From positions 1,240,001 through 1,304,000 of the forward strand of contig JAUIRK010001052.1 of NCBI GenBank assembly GCA_030549495.1: a stretch of DNA of 64,000 nucleotides, written 5' to 3'. Below the pieces are notes generated by a model. It saw only the letters and a program-made list of their open reading frames with translations. It was not told the origin of the DNA and did no database searches. Source of the DNA: Nectonema munidae (lineage: Eukaryota; Nematomorpha; Nectonematoida; Nectonematidae). This document shows, in pieces, positions 1 to 11,569 of this stretch. Each line of letters opens with the position of its first letter. The stretch's first letter is position 1. A program made the position numbers and the translations under genes.

Positions 1-77
1 TTGTCCTCATGTCACAATTCGTGTTGGTGAATGTGGCGGTGGCAGTTCTAATGAAACACTTGGAGGAAAGTAGTGCA
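1..77 (+). CDS. T-type (Cav3) voltage-gated calcium channel, IVS6 exon (partial)
   Basis: Frame 3 reads VLMSQFVLVNVAVAVLMKHL followed by EESSA. This closely matches the end of transmembrane helix S6 of repeat IV in T-type (low-voltage-activated) calcium channel alpha-1 subunits, where the family has the FVLVNVVIAVLMKHLEES pattern. The protein forms a plasma-membrane pore admitting calcium near resting potential, and IVS6 lines its inner gate. The exon runs off the left edge. It ends after GCA at base 77 in a GTAAGC splice donor, phase 0, and the frame stops downstream if read through. Identity as the IVS6 rather than the IS6-IIIS6 helix rests on the MKHLEES ending, recalled from the family. 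Only about 25 residues are visible, so orthology within Cav3 cannot be refined. Confidence 0.8.
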
Positions 78-841
78 GTAAGCATTTACCTTTTTCAACA
101 TTTGATTCCTACAAAACAGGGTTCCTCAAATTACGGTTTAATTGCCAAACTTAGACGCAGATGCAAAATCTCAAAGATCTAAAGTAGAGCTGTGAGGATC
201 GAAGTCATTTTCCAATACTTATGCTAACTCAAAATAATATATCCTTTGATCGTAAACATCATTATTTTAACAGTGATTTTGAAAGCAGGTGCTAGTTCCG
301 ACAAGGGCGCTTCAGAATTTCCTGAGGGCGCTATAAAAATTACGAATAACAAATACTATAACTTATTGTTTCTTGTTTGAAACGGAGACAGTGCGCTCTC
401 ACTAATCGCGTATGGGTTCCATTGGCGTCGAAACTTGATAATATTGCATAAAAATTTCAAGTTTTTTCGTTTAATGCTTTGAAATCAATATTTCTGTGTT
501 TTACAAAGATTTAACGAAAATATTGATATCAAATAAGCTATACCTACGAAAACAGTTTATTACAGGAGAGAAAGAATAAAATTCTTGCTGAAAAAAAAGT
601 TAGAAGTAGATCTCCTTTTCAAAAAAGGACGCATAGAGAGACTCGTGCAAAACGAAAGAGAATTGACGTTGTTATCATAACACAAGAAGAGTGGTGATTT
701 CAAACTTTTTTATTCATATTTTATTTCGAGATTCAAACATACAATCAATCATTAGAAAGCTCATCACACAAAAAATCACTGACAGATCAATGGTCAATTG
801 TATTTGTGGATGATATAAATTCACAAATGTATGATTGATTT

Positions 842-990
842 AAAGGTAAAGGTACCGTGGGTGTGTTTTCATTGACAAGGCACTGATGTACCGCTTATGT
901 CAAACTATGAACAAATTGGTATCGATGAGGAACCGAACCCAGAGGCTTCCGTGCTGAGTCCATCATCTCAACCAACATGTCATGCCACCC
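842..990 (-). repeat. tRNA-derived SINE, family A, copy 1
   Basis: On the minus strand the unit begins GGGTGGCATGACATGTTGG, with an A-box-like TTGGTTGAGATGATGG and a B box GGTTCGGTTCC, and ends in GGTACCTTTACCTTT. The same about 149-bp unit recurs at 22088-22236, 23190-23312 and 38965-39112. Conserved RNA polymerase III boxes at tRNA spacing plus dispersion in both orientations make it a SINE. This copy is full length with a few substitutions. No clear target-site duplication was found by eye. Confidence 0.85.
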
Positions 991-2239
991 AAAAAATCTT
1001 AAATGCAATTAATTTATGTCAAAACTTAAATCTTCTTCTTCTCATATCAGTGACCGTTAGACGAATATAACAACGTAAGCCTACATATTCATCTAACGCT
1101 AATGATTTCATTGTCACTGTCGATTTCGTGGGCTTTTTTTTTTTAAAGAATTAGAGTCCATGGGTTCATAACGTTATATCCGATTTTGGTGGTATATCGA
1201 GGTTCCGAGTATATCAAGTTTTTAAAATTTTGAATATGTACTGCTCCCATCTTTTGTTGGTATCTTTAACCCATTAAATTAAATTCGTATTAAATGCTTT
1301 ATACTAGAACTTAGAAATGGCAAAACTTCGCTAATGGCTCTAGCAAGACTATATTTTATTGACCTAAAATAGTTGTCTAAAATTTACTTTCTGCAGGATA
1401 AAAACTTGTTGAAATTAGAAACAAATTTTTTCTGTGATGATCACAAAAGGAATTTGACGAGATTTAATCGAAAAATTAATCAAGAGCTTTCAACTGTTTG
1501 GCATAAAAAACCCAGAAAGTTTAGCCGTAATTTTCAGGGCTTACATGGTTAGATTGAATTTCCAAAAAATTGTGAGGCGCAGAAACTTTTTTGCTCAGTA
1601 TTTATGAAATTCATTATGAAGAGTATTTGAAATTTCATTTCAGCAGAATCCTTGATTACTCTTAGTTCTAACAAAAAGCTAATAAATATGAACACCATTA
1701 CACGGGACAATTGTTGTCCGTCCCACGCTAAAAAGGTGTAAATATGGGTGAGTTTAGCCCATTTTATCACATCCTTACTATTGAATACCGCTTTTTATCA
1801 CATCCTTGCTATTAGCTGAAGAAACTTGATACAAAACCACCTCAAATGTGTATACTGACAATGAAGTACATTCCAGGTGTGCGTTAAGGTAGTTTTTTAC
1901 TTGTTTTAGTATGCTAGGAAGGAATTCAACTGTACTCTTCTACATCTCTTGATCATGTTTTCCAAAAATTGACTTAAAATTAAGCAGAAATTTGATTAAA
2001 ACTAATTGTCATAAACCTAATAATTCTTTTGAAAGAATTAAAAAAATTGTTTTAAGTTATAAATTACAAAATATTGAATATTTTTGGGTGCAGTAGAACA
2101 TACTTTATAGATATAATTTTTTTTATATATATATTCAATAAAAAATCAACTCTTTTCTCAAACAGTTAATGAAATTTTGGCTTTATTTTTTGCACAAAAA
2201 CTGTTACATATCATTCTTCGTGTACTATCAAGGTTATGA

Positions 2240-2380
2240 GCTACCGCTCTTCGCGTTAAGCCTTTAAGAGGCATAATTTTGAAAACTAATCGTTTGTTTT
2301 TTTCAATGGATTTTATATTTAAAGCAGACGATTTTTTATTTATTGGGACACTGGTGTCCAACTGGTCGCCAAAGGGTCAA
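2240..2380 (-). repeat. TTAA-type short repeat (piggyBac-like MITE), copy 1
   Basis: On the minus strand this starts TTGACCCTTTGGCGACCAG (TTGA in place of TTAA) and continues through an AATCGTCTGCTTT motif and a CCATTGAAAAA motif. About 95 bp align with the element at 44886-45043, and more weakly with 45331-45425 and 56435-56571. The TTAACCC start is typical of piggyBac termini. The far end is uncertain because no second TTAA terminus with matching sequence is visible. Confidence 0.5.
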
Positions 2381-2946
2381 TGACTCTTTTTGTATAACAT
2401 GGTTAACTCTTTGCAAAAACTGATAACTGCTTTAAGCATTCTTGTATATAGATCAAATATCATGCGCATGGCAAAATATAAATTTGCGCTCCTTTATTGT
2501 TCTTTCAATAAAATAGAGTAAAAGTGTAAGCTTTATTTTAGATGCAAATTTATAAATAATATACACCTTTCTTTTCCAATCTGCGTCCTTGTTTCAAAAA
2601 AAAAGACATTAATTTCTACTTCTCGTATATTTCTACAAACCTTTCTTTGACATATCTTATATTTTAATCCATTCTCTTTATATCAATTAATTTTGATTTC
2701 ATTTTTTTACTTTTTTTAACAATGTTATTCAAATTGCCACGCCACGCTCGCACCTAATACAGCATATATCTGGTTTTTTTAGTTAATTCTAATAGATCAA
2801 TTGGTGTAATTAGTGTTAGATCAAACGCTTTAATTTTTATCGTTATGACAATAGATTTAAGATTTTGACTCATTTGCTATTAGACTTCGTTAGGCCAATT
2901 CGCCGTGAACCCATGATCAAATGTAATAAAAGTAAAAACTTTTTAG

Positions 2947-3054
2947 ATGATGAATTCAGAAGACAATGACGATGACTTTGATGAAGGTGGCAGTGGCAAT
3001 GATTCAAACAATAATAACAAAAACAATGCCGAAATTGGATCAAGATGTGAATAA
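2947..3054 (+). CDS. Candidate last exon of the Cav3 gene (acidic, Asn-rich tail)
   Basis: After a CTTTTTAG acceptor, 35 codons read MMNSEDNDDDFDEGG, then SGNDSNNNNKNN, ending GSRCE and TAA. An AATAAA signal overlaps the stop at 3050-3055. Codon composition (GAC/GAT, AAC/AAT, GGT/GGC) is unlike the surrounding AT-rich noncoding DNA. Exon 1-77 ends in phase 0 and this block starts in phase 0, so joining them keeps the frame and gives an acidic stretch just after IVS6, where T-type channels also carry Glu-rich sequence. Linkage to Cav3 is inference. It would make the cytoplasmic tail only about 40 residues, far shorter than the several hundred usual in animals, so it could instead be one of several alternative ends or an unrelated exon. 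Confidence 0.4.
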   Translation: MMNSEDNDDDFDEGGSGNDSNNNNKNNAEIGSRCE

Positions 3055-5640
3055 ATCTGAAAACGTGGGCACTTTAATTTCTTGGTATCCTTTAGTCCCT
3101 CTTTTTTTGATAAAGCGATTAATTAGCGACTAAGGATCCATTTGATAAACAACAACTTTGCAAATGCCAAACTTCCAACTTGAACTATACATATTAGAGA
3201 CGTGAACAGTCAGGCAGTTTTTTAAACTGTAAAACCACAGAATGGTTTTCTTGTAGTGTCCAACCAACCGTCAACGAGTGCTAATTTTTTATCAATGAAA
3301 TTATTTTACTGCTCCATTATTTAAAAAAGGAGATTTAATTAAACTATCAAATTTTTGCTCTTAACACAACTTTTGTAGATCAATTGAGTAATTGATGTGG
3401 TATCGCAGTGTGTGGCTAGATTATATATGGCATAGTAGTAGTATACCAGCAATCGAAGCAGTTAACGTTATTCACTGAGACTACTTGTTTTATCAGAAAT
3501 AATTTCTTGAAAAGCCTCGATTGGGATTTGAAGTCAGCTTAAAAGTAAGTGTAATACAATTTTCTTTAATTTAATATTTGAACTAAAATTATAAAAACAT
3601 ATAATTCAAAAGATAAATAATAATTCAACACCGTCATGACTTAAGAAAAGTCTTAATCATATTTATAAATAGTTTAACTTTTGTAATTATTTACTTTTTA
3701 AGTAAATAGTAAAACTGCTACAACAAATACGTTGATTGGTGACGGCGCTACTAAACATCGATGCCCAAACTTTATTATCTCCTTTTATATTTAGAAGAGA
3801 TGAATTTCGCGCATTTCTCTTCCATATCCAACAAAAATGCAAAAGAAGAAGGAAAAGTAGGGCGGGAAATAAAAATTGTTTACTTCTAATTAAAAATAAC
3901 TTAATTTATCGTTCTTTATTTTGTTATATCAATAATAAAACTATTTTCTCTATACTTTTAAATATTTTACTGACTTATGGCTTGAAAAGAACTTTGATCA
4001 ATTAGAAGACTCATTTTAGGAAGTTCACAATCAAAAGACTCAAATACTGTGTTTTGAGCTATTTTAGGCTTTGAGAATAACATTTTATTGCTCTTTTGAA
4101 TAGATATGGTGCAAACAGGGATCCTCCATTTCTTCATTAGAGATGAGATGTCTTCATTTCGAAGATCCTCCCAAAGTAATTGTAAATGAAAACGCAGAAT
4201 TTAATTTTACAAAGAAAAGAAGGGAAAAAATATTGGATGAAAGATGTGAGACATTTTCATATTTCCAAACTTTTTTACACTTAGATGTATAAGCAGAGAC
4301 GTAGCCAGTTTTATTTTCAGAGTCGTCTTCAAAGAGAGGGGGCAGAAAATATGTAATATAAGCCTTTGAATTTTAAATAGATTGCGAAGTAGAAGAGTAG
4401 ACTGTGTTGAAATATGTATGCAAATGTTCGGATGCAAGGCAAGATGATACTCAATCGAATGGTTGGTTACGTTGATTCTGAATCTCGGAAGAAGTATATT
4501 AGAGTCTCCTGAAGATATATTATTTGGGAAAGCAAGGATTGAGAGAAGAAGAGTGCAAAAATTGTGTTGAACACCCATTGGGTTGTATATGACCACAACA
4601 TAAAAGTTAACAAAGATGAAAGTAAAACAACTATGTCAACAAATCGAGATAAAAAATCAACTTTAACAAAATTTTTCTAAATTTTACTTAAATGCTCTAA
4701 AATATTAAATGTCTGAAAATACAGCGCCTTGAAAATATTTTTTTCTAACTAAAAAAACTTTAGAAAAAGTTACGGGTTCTAAAAAATCGCTTTTCTAGTG
4801 TTAAAATAGTCAACTTGGAAAAAGGCTAGCAGTGTGAGCGTTTGCATAAATTTAAAGTTTTTCTGTTTCTTTTGTTTTTTATGAATACTCCTAGTATGGG
4901 AATCTTGTCAACTAAGAATTGAAAATTTTGTGAAAGATGTAAAATAATTCTAGTATGGAAAAAAGAAGGATACCATTTCAATTTTGGAGAGAAAGAAGCT
5001 ATTTCCGAATAGGAAAAATAAAGGGTCACATTTTTACAGGAAAGTACTAAGATATACAGAAAGGCAGCTTATATTTAGTTGCCAATTTTAGCTAAATGTA
5101 CCGTAAAATACCAAGAAGAGATAACAGGACATTTCGCTTTTAAAAAATAAGCAAACAATTACTAAATAATACGTTTAATCTAAGTTATATAGTAGATATA
5201 TGATATATTCATTTGCTTCTTATTGATTTCTCAAAATAAGTTGAAAAAATAAGTTCTGCCTTTTTAAGTTATATAAAATTGTATAACTTAATTGAATTGA
5301 TTAGTTACATATCTTTTAGCATGAAACAAAAATTTTACCATCATCAAAATCACATGGTTTCCTCATAACTATTCAAAATCCTTTCTCAAACACAAAATAT
5401 ATTGGCATGATGTATGAAATATAAGTTACATTTCATCATCTTTTGGAAAAAAATGTGACGGACCTTAAAACTTACGTCTATAATTTCAGTAAATTTCTTA
5501 TAGATTCAGAGCATGACATTTGGGTAGGTAATAATTGTAAAAAAAGACATTTGTGCAATGATAAAAAGTTATTTCTCTAATTTCAATATACTTAGTCAGC
5601 AAATACTCAAGATAGTTTATAAGTGTTTATATTTTTACAA
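3055..5640. other. Intergenic, nothing recognised
   Basis: AT-rich sequence with many A and T runs. The longest open stretch (4207-4596, minus, 129 codons) has no recognisable motif, no homology I can recall and a hydrophobic, Ile/Leu/His-rich composition expected from translating AT-rich DNA, so I do not call it a gene. Confidence 0.6.
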
Positions 5641-5689
5641 ACCAACATATCTATTTGAAAAATTGGAAGTTATTGACAACAACGCCTTC

Positions 5690-5925
5690 ATTTCCTGATG
5701 CAACTTCTGCTTGTGAACAAAGCTTATTTTCCTTTCATGTTCCTAAATTATGGAATACACTTCCTATATGCTTATGAGAAGTCAGAAATAACTGATTATT
5801 TTTTAAAAAAATTAAAAACATTTTTTTTAATAATTATATTTCTATGTTGAATGTTTATATATATAATGATACTGTACAGTCTTTATAAGAAGTAGTGACG
5901 CTTAAAATAAATAAATAAAATAAAC
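5690..5925 (+). pseudogene. 3' end of a 5'-truncated LINE (RT C-terminus and tail)
   Basis: Frame-by-frame reading gives SLFSFHVPKLWNTLPICL, then EVRNN, then a Lys/Phe-rich KKIKNIFF. This matches the C-terminal block of non-LTR reverse transcriptases in which F-x-P-K-L-W-N-x-L-P is followed by a helix ending F-K-x-x-L-K-x-x-L. It is followed by about 60 bp and an AATAAATAAATAAAAT-type tail, as expected of a LINE 3' end. In-frame stops show it is dead. Clade cannot be assigned; the tail suggests a CR1/L2-like or related element. Confidence 0.6.
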
Positions 5926-5929
5926 GATT

Positions 5930-7165
5930 TTATTAAATAAATTATACACTGAAATTATGAACTAAAAATAATTTTTAGAAGTTTTTTGGCCCGTCGACTT
6001 AAAAGATGATGGCATTAAATTTTTGAATTTAGTATCAATAAGGAGTTGAAAAAAGAAGAAGCTGAATAAGGAGCTGGTTAGAGTAATGTTGTTGAAACAT
6101 GCGGTTGAAAAAAACGTAGATCTTTTTAATAATAATTTAATAGGAAGCAAAATATCACTAACTATCAATCAACGAGAACTTGCATTGACATCAACTTAAC
6201 TAAGATACCGACTTACGTGTTAAATTGTAAAGGCGGGCATCTGACGATTTTAGAATTTTTATTTTCTTCATTATGTAAATTAAAATGATATCTATTTATG
6301 CATTAAAAATATATTTTAAATTTGAAGAAGTTAGAGCGTCGATATTTATTGAGTATATTTTCTAATCAATATTGATATTTGATACGAAGAGTTGATTTTT
6401 GTGGGTTGTATATGAAATATAATTTATTGAACTGTTTTCGGATTATTTTTTATGCTGTGTTCGATAAAACAATTTTATCGATATACTTAAAACTTATGTA
6501 AACAATTTTAAAAAATACATTGAAACGCATTGGCCCTAACTTTTAGTTCTAGTTTCGTCGCTAAAAATTATCTTAGTGAACTAATTCAAATTAATTATTA
6601 TTATTATTATCAAAAGAGGAAAATCAATTAAGATGAAGTCACACATTTTGGCAAAGAAACTATTTTTTCTGCCTTCATCTCTTTGAAATCACATAAAGAA
6701 CATAAAGCGAACACTTATTTAATCTATAAAAAATCAAAATCAAGATCAGATTTATAACACTCGTAACATATACGCGGGCTATTTACATCATCTAAAATGT
6801 TTAAATTAAATTTACTCAAACTAACAAATGTCTTAATTCTAATCAAATAGGCCTAGATATCATTGATTGAGACTATGTATAAAAAACTACTTTAATTAAA
6901 AAAGTTACAATTTTTTCAATAAAAATAAGAGATGCCTATCAGTATGCCGAAAGACAGGAGCAACGACAAAAAATTGACAATTTCAACAGGTCAATAGGCC
7001 ATTTGTCCAATTAATAATTGTAAAAAAGCACATTTGCGCAGTAATAAAATTTATTTCAGTAATTTCAAATTAGTTAATTTGCAAATTTAGTTAACTGGTT
7101 ACTTGTTGAGCTTAGTTTAACCCTTTTTAGTAGCGCAGAGCAGATGATTTTGTTGGGTTGTTCCT
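5930..7165. other. Intergenic, nothing recognised
   Basis: AT-rich DNA with no supported gene; includes short simple stretches such as (TTA)n near 6590-6610. The 68-codon frame at 5962-6168 shows no motif. Confidence 0.6.
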
Positions 7166-7171
7166 GTAGAG

Positions 7172-7195
7172 CAGGGGTCGGCAAAGTGGTCGATA
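7172..7195 (+). mobile_element. hAT-like terminus (fragment)
   Basis: The sequence CAGGGGTCGGCAAAGT has the form of many hAT terminal inverted repeats (CAGGGGTCGGCAAACT). No convincing partner terminus or transposase was found nearby, so this may be one end of a degraded element or a chance match. Confidence 0.35.
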
Positions 7196-7403
7196 AGATA
7201 TACAAACTTACCAAATTGTGATATGCTTCTTTTACTTTATAGTAGTAATAAATCTCTTTTTCTTTTAAAACATAGCTTAGGACATTGTATGGTATTATAG
7301 GATATATGAAACATTTTTGGTTTGTATTTTTCTCTTAATTGTTGGACTCTTTTTATGAAACATTTCTATGTGGGGTGGGGGTCGATGTAAAGACAAATGT
7401 TCT

Positions 7404-7509
7404 GAACTCGAATTTCCAATGGAATTTAATAGGGATTAGTCAAAATCGTGTGCTTTGAAAGAGCTAAAATGGATTAATCTCTATTGAATTCCATTGGAAA
7501 TTCAAGTTC
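7404..7509. repeat. Foldback repeat, 35-bp arms
   Basis: Arm 7404-7438 (starting GAACTCGAATTTCCAATGG) and arm 7475-7509 (ending ATTGGAAATTCAAGTTC) are inverted copies with about three mismatches, separated by a 36-bp loop. There is no coding. It looks like a miniature foldback element or the paired ends of a MITE. Confidence 0.7.
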
Positions 7510-7565
7510 GTCCGCATTCCTCTATCAGAACAATAACCCAAAATAGTTTAAATTATTATTTAGCT

Positions 7566-7631
7566 AGCCAACTTTCTCATAGTTCGATACAAGCGGCGCA
7601 ATTGTGCCTTCTCGATGAAAACACCCCAGGG
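7566..7631 (+). repeat. SINE family B, 3' fragment
   Basis: CTCATAGTTCGATACAAGCG followed by the GTGCC, TCGATGAAAACACCC block matches the 3' half of the family B SINE at 55853-55989. The tRNA-like head is missing, so this copy is 5' truncated. Confidence 0.65.
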
Positions 7632-7639
7632 AAAAAAAA

Positions 7640-8690
7640 TAAAGTAAAAATGAAATATAATTTTTTTAGTTAACAATCGCAACATTTGCTATGAGATTTG
7701 TATGCCATAGATCCCTATTTTGGCGGTATGATGAAATTAAATGTCTTACAAGGGTTAATTTACTTCAAAAAGCGAGAGATAAAGTAAAAACTGACATTTG
7801 AGGGATAGATTAAGATAAATTTAAGACAACGATAAATAATAATATTGTTTAAAGAATCTGGATTGTTCATGAATGGAAAAAGTTAAGAGTAACTTTTTTA
7901 AGGCATCAAAATCTTAAATGTTGTCTAAGGAATTTTCTTTTACCAGTTTGCTTATACTTAATTAAAAGAAATTAATAAAGTGTTAAGAGTCCGAAAATTT
8001 TGGAATGTGGAAATAAAATTACCATTTCATTATGAAGAAATAAACATGCATTTAAAAATTTTTTTTAATTAATTGATAAATAGAAACTATATTTTTATCG
8101 AGATTTCATGTATTGATTAAACAAGCGAGAAATCATTGAAAAATTCTAAAAACTTATTTTGGATATAGAATAATTCTTTTAATTTTTTATAAAATTAAAA
8201 CAGACTTATCGTTTACGCTTTCTTTTATAAACTAAATGACTATTAGAGGCTAATTAAACAATGTGACATTTGCATAAATCTATAATTGCATAAATACTTC
8301 AAAACGACAAAAATTGCATAAATAGAAGTCACTGAATGAAAATTGAAATATTTAGTTGATAACATAGTTATAGCAAAAATTTAATTTATCCTTATCAATG
8401 GGAAAAAAAAGTTCCAAATCTTTACCTTAGATAGACAAAAAATTTTGTTGCCTTTATTAGATCGATTATAATCGATCTAATAAATATTAGATCTAATATT
8501 TTACTAAAACTACAAAAATTGAAAACCTTATTTCAAAAATTCGTTTAGTGATGATGAAGATTTCCAAGCATTTATCTCAATTTATATAGTTTGGAAGCAT
8601 TAGTGTATAGATTTATTGTGGAGAGGAATTCTAAAAATTGGAACCAACCTACAGTCATGTCTTAAAGGATCAGTGCCTCATAATAATGAT
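7640..8690. other. Intergenic; contains two overlapping perfect palindromes
   Basis: No gene is seen. Bases 8453-8484 form a 32-nt perfect palindrome centred on TTATAA, and 8482-8501 form a 20-nt perfect palindrome centred on AGATCT. Both can extrude as hairpins. The rest is AT-rich noncoding sequence. Confidence 0.6.
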
Positions 8691-8695
8691 ACATA

Positions 8696-9937
8696 CAGTC
8701 GACCCCCGTTATAACGCCACCATCGGGACCATACAAAATTGGCGTTATAGCAGGGTTGGTGGTAATAACGTATCCATATTTTGTTGCATTATGCCATATT
8801 TGAGATCATACGTAATGACATGTAGTGCAAGTATGTAGAAGTGATCTCGTAATGAATGTTTTTATTTTATCGTGTGTTAGTGAACATCTTTGAATAAAAA
8901 AAATAAAAACCAAGCCGAAAATAATAAATTTATTTGGAAAAAAAATCAAATATAGTTTTTTGTTTGGTGGTGCATTTCCCAACAGTATCCAATCTTTTTT
9001 CTAATTTTTCTAATAAGAACAGATCTTCTTCTGTGCAGTTATTGTTGCATTCAATAAAACTTCTACACAAATTGAGGGCAGACCGAACATCCTTCATAAC
9101 TGGTTTTGATTTCGGTGCTGGTTCGGGTTCGTCATCTGATATGTCGTCAGCATCTGTTGGTCGTACACACTGAATGCGTTCTTGGTCTGTAAGTTCAGCG
9201 AAGGTCTCTTCAGTGTTGTCGACAGCGGTGAACTCGTCTGCAGACATTGCATTGGAAGCGTCAATGTCTAGGGCTTTTGTTGTACTTCGTAGCAGTTAAT
9301 CGAGTGGAAGGTCGTCTTCGTCGTCATCTTCTATGGTTTGTTGTTCGTCTGGTTTGGCGATAAGGCCGGTGTGCTGCCAACAATTTGATATTATTGAGGC
9401 TTTCACGGAGTCCCAGGCTTTCTTGGTGTAGCGGATGGCTTCAGCTAGTGTGATGTGAGGATTTCTGTTGGCATCGAGTTGGTCAATGATCTGGTTGAGT
9501 TGGTGTCGTCTGAAGTGAGTTTTGAAGTTCTGTATAATGCTGGCGTCTAGTGGCTGTAGATGACAGGAAGTCGTCGGCGGCAGAAAGTGGACTTTGATAT
9601 TGGTCAGTCTGTCTGGTACAATGTGGGCTGGGGCGTTGTCCATAATCAGAAGAATGTGCCGTCTCTGTAGTCGCATCTTCTTGTCAAGGTCACGTAGGTA
9701 AGGAACTTGACTGCTGATGACTGAGCGGGCGGGAAAATTTGCTATGGCTTTGGCGGTAAGTCGGGGAGACAGCATGCCAAATGAGATGTTTGTTCTGCTG
9801 ATTATGATGGCGGATGGCGGACAGCGAGGGCGGTTTAGCGCGGGATTTAACATGGACGGAAATCTGTTCTAGGCATTTTATTGGCGGTAAGCGGGGTTGG
9901 CGATAAATTGGGGTGGCGGTATAGCGAAGGCGGAGTA
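8696..9937 (-). mobile_element. Tigger/pogo DNA transposon, internally deleted (family 1)
   Basis: The element starts CAGTCGACCCCCG and ends as the complement of TACTCCGCCTTCG. The two 26-bp ends match at about 18 positions and are flanked by TA (8694-8695 and 9938-9939), the pogo/Tigger target duplication. Inside, the minus strand encodes the second half of a pogo transposase. The DNA-binding N-terminus and first catalytic Asp are absent, so it is non-autonomous. It is G+C-richer than its surroundings, hinting at a younger insertion or different origin. Confidence 0.85.
8930..9853 (-). pseudogene. pogo/Tigger transposase, C-terminal half
   Basis: The frame contains YLRDLDKKMRLQRRHILLIM followed by DNAPAH (second catalytic Asp) and LPPTTSCHLQPLDASIIQNF (third catalytic Asp block), diagnostic of the DDE domain in the Tigger branch of Tc1/mariner. 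A single in-frame TAA near 9297 splits the frame. The part after it reads MSADEFTAVDNTEETF with an acidic linker and ends KQKTIFDFFSK, a canonical PCNA-interacting peptide (Q-x-x-I-x-x-F-F). Upstream of the DDE core about 25 residues are unrelated, marking the internal deletion junction. Binding of PCNA by pogo transposase is known from Drosophila; its use here is inference. Confidence 0.85.
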
Positions 9938-9939
9938 TA

Positions 9940-11565
9940 TCAAAACCATATGTGATTCATTTAATCATGTGTACTCTATAATGGACATCAAAGAAATTCA
10001 GGTTAACAACATTTAACCCCATCCTCAAGCCGGCAATGTCATCACATTTTTTAACCTGATGATAATGATGTTCGTATGTGTAAAAACCAGGATTGTGGAG
10101 TTGGAGTCGATAGAGTCGCACTTTTTGAGAAGTAGTCGGAGTAGTAATATTATTGCGACTTCGAATCCCATTTCATAAATAGTTAATGTTAGATTAAAAA
10201 ATAAATTCATAGACGCTCTTTTTAGCAACGTTGCAAAAACGCGACATAAAAAATTTTAGTCCAAGCCTGGGGTATTTTTGAAACTGGTAGAAAAAGGCTG
10301 AAAATTGAATAAAATTAAGGAATCAATTTTTTTTATTTTACCTCAAAATTAGTTTTTTAAGGGAGCAAAACGCAGTCTATGAGTAGAAAGTTTTTAGAAA
10401 AAAAAATTTAAAGCAAATACCTTTGGAAAATTTTTTTAGAATATATTGAGATTATGAATCGTATTCTTTTGTAGTAGATAAAAAGGTTATAGGCAATAAT
10501 TTCAAAATCTTTTTGAAGACAATGCAAGAAAGACACTAAACTACAAATACAAACCAATAGAACATTTTAAAAAATTCCGTTTTGAAGAAAACTGATCAAA
10601 CATTTTTCTTGCAACACAAAGCAGAAATATCTAAAATTCAGGAAATCTTTCAATGACTATCTAACATTGACATTCACAAACGACTTTGAAATATGGTACA
10701 TATCATCACAATGTTTGGAGATTTATATTTGAAACGTGGCATAATTATAAATTTTTAAAGTCAAAGCCCCAAAATTATATATAGGTGGAATCATTAATGT
10801 TAAAAAATTATACATAAATGAAGTTGTAGTCTCCCTGGTAAAAACACATTCTTCCCATTGAATAAAAAGAGGGTGCTAGTGCATGTATATGCATTATGCA
10901 ATCTCTCTGAATAAAAGTTTAGCTATTTGCCCTTGCACATAGTATTCTGTATCCTCCGCCCCTATCTATATAATAGAATATAATTTATTTTTACAGCAGA
11001 AAACAGAGATAATAATATGTATATTTAAAGGTTTTAACTTCTGAAATATAGGCTATTGAAAACAATAGAATAAAACTTATTATATAAAAGTTATTTATTA
11101 GCATGTTGCACTGCTATGCGATGAACAAAAAAGTAGCTATAAAAACTCTGAAGAAGACTTTGAAAGGTAAAGCCTCTAAGTCTAAATTGTGAATTTGCTA
11201 TGCATAAGGTTTAAAATCGCTGGAAACTCATTGCGACCTAATTTTCCTATAATGAATAAATGAAAGCACATCTTCAACAAAGTTACTCATTTGCCTGGTC
11301 TATGACACATATATTTATTTCTTTCTCTTAAAAACACTTTAGTATAAAGGTAACTTTAAAAGTGATAACCTATTTCTTATGTAACTTGAGGTTGAGAGCA
11401 TAAATGATGATTAATGACTCTCTATCTGCATATAGAAAATATCATTCTGGGTCGCAGACCAATCATAAGCGGTGTTGTAGTCTTTATCGGAAGAACGTGT
11501 TAAAATTAATTTTGTAGGAAAAGGATAGGGAAGAAATGAAGAAGACCGCATTGTCTCTGTTCATT
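9940..11565. other. Intergenic, nothing recognised
   Basis: AT-rich. Around 10095-10150 there is a GGAGTTGGAGTCGA and GTCGGAGTAG stretch resembling GAGTCG-type MITE sequence, too short to assign. No supported gene. Confidence 0.55.
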
Positions 11566-11569
11566 TTCA

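Larger units (their letters stand above)
78..2946 (+). other. Probable intron of the Cav3 gene
   Basis: The GTAAGC donor at 78 and the CTTTTTAG acceptor ending at 2946 bracket about 2.87 kb of AT-rich DNA with no convincing coding. The interval holds a SINE (842-990), a TTAA-type repeat (about 2240-2380) and a T run near 1135. The short ORFs inside it resemble nothing. The pairing of these two splice sites is inferred from matching phase 0 and from the absence of a better downstream exon. Confidence 0.5.

Noticed and set aside
842-990. Functional tRNA gene
   Set aside because: A and B boxes are present but no cloverleaf or acceptor stem forms, and the unit recurs as a dispersed SINE.
4207-4596. 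129-codon minus-strand frame as a gene
   Set aside because: No motif, Ile/Leu/His-rich composition, no start or splice context; consistent with chance in AT-rich DNA.
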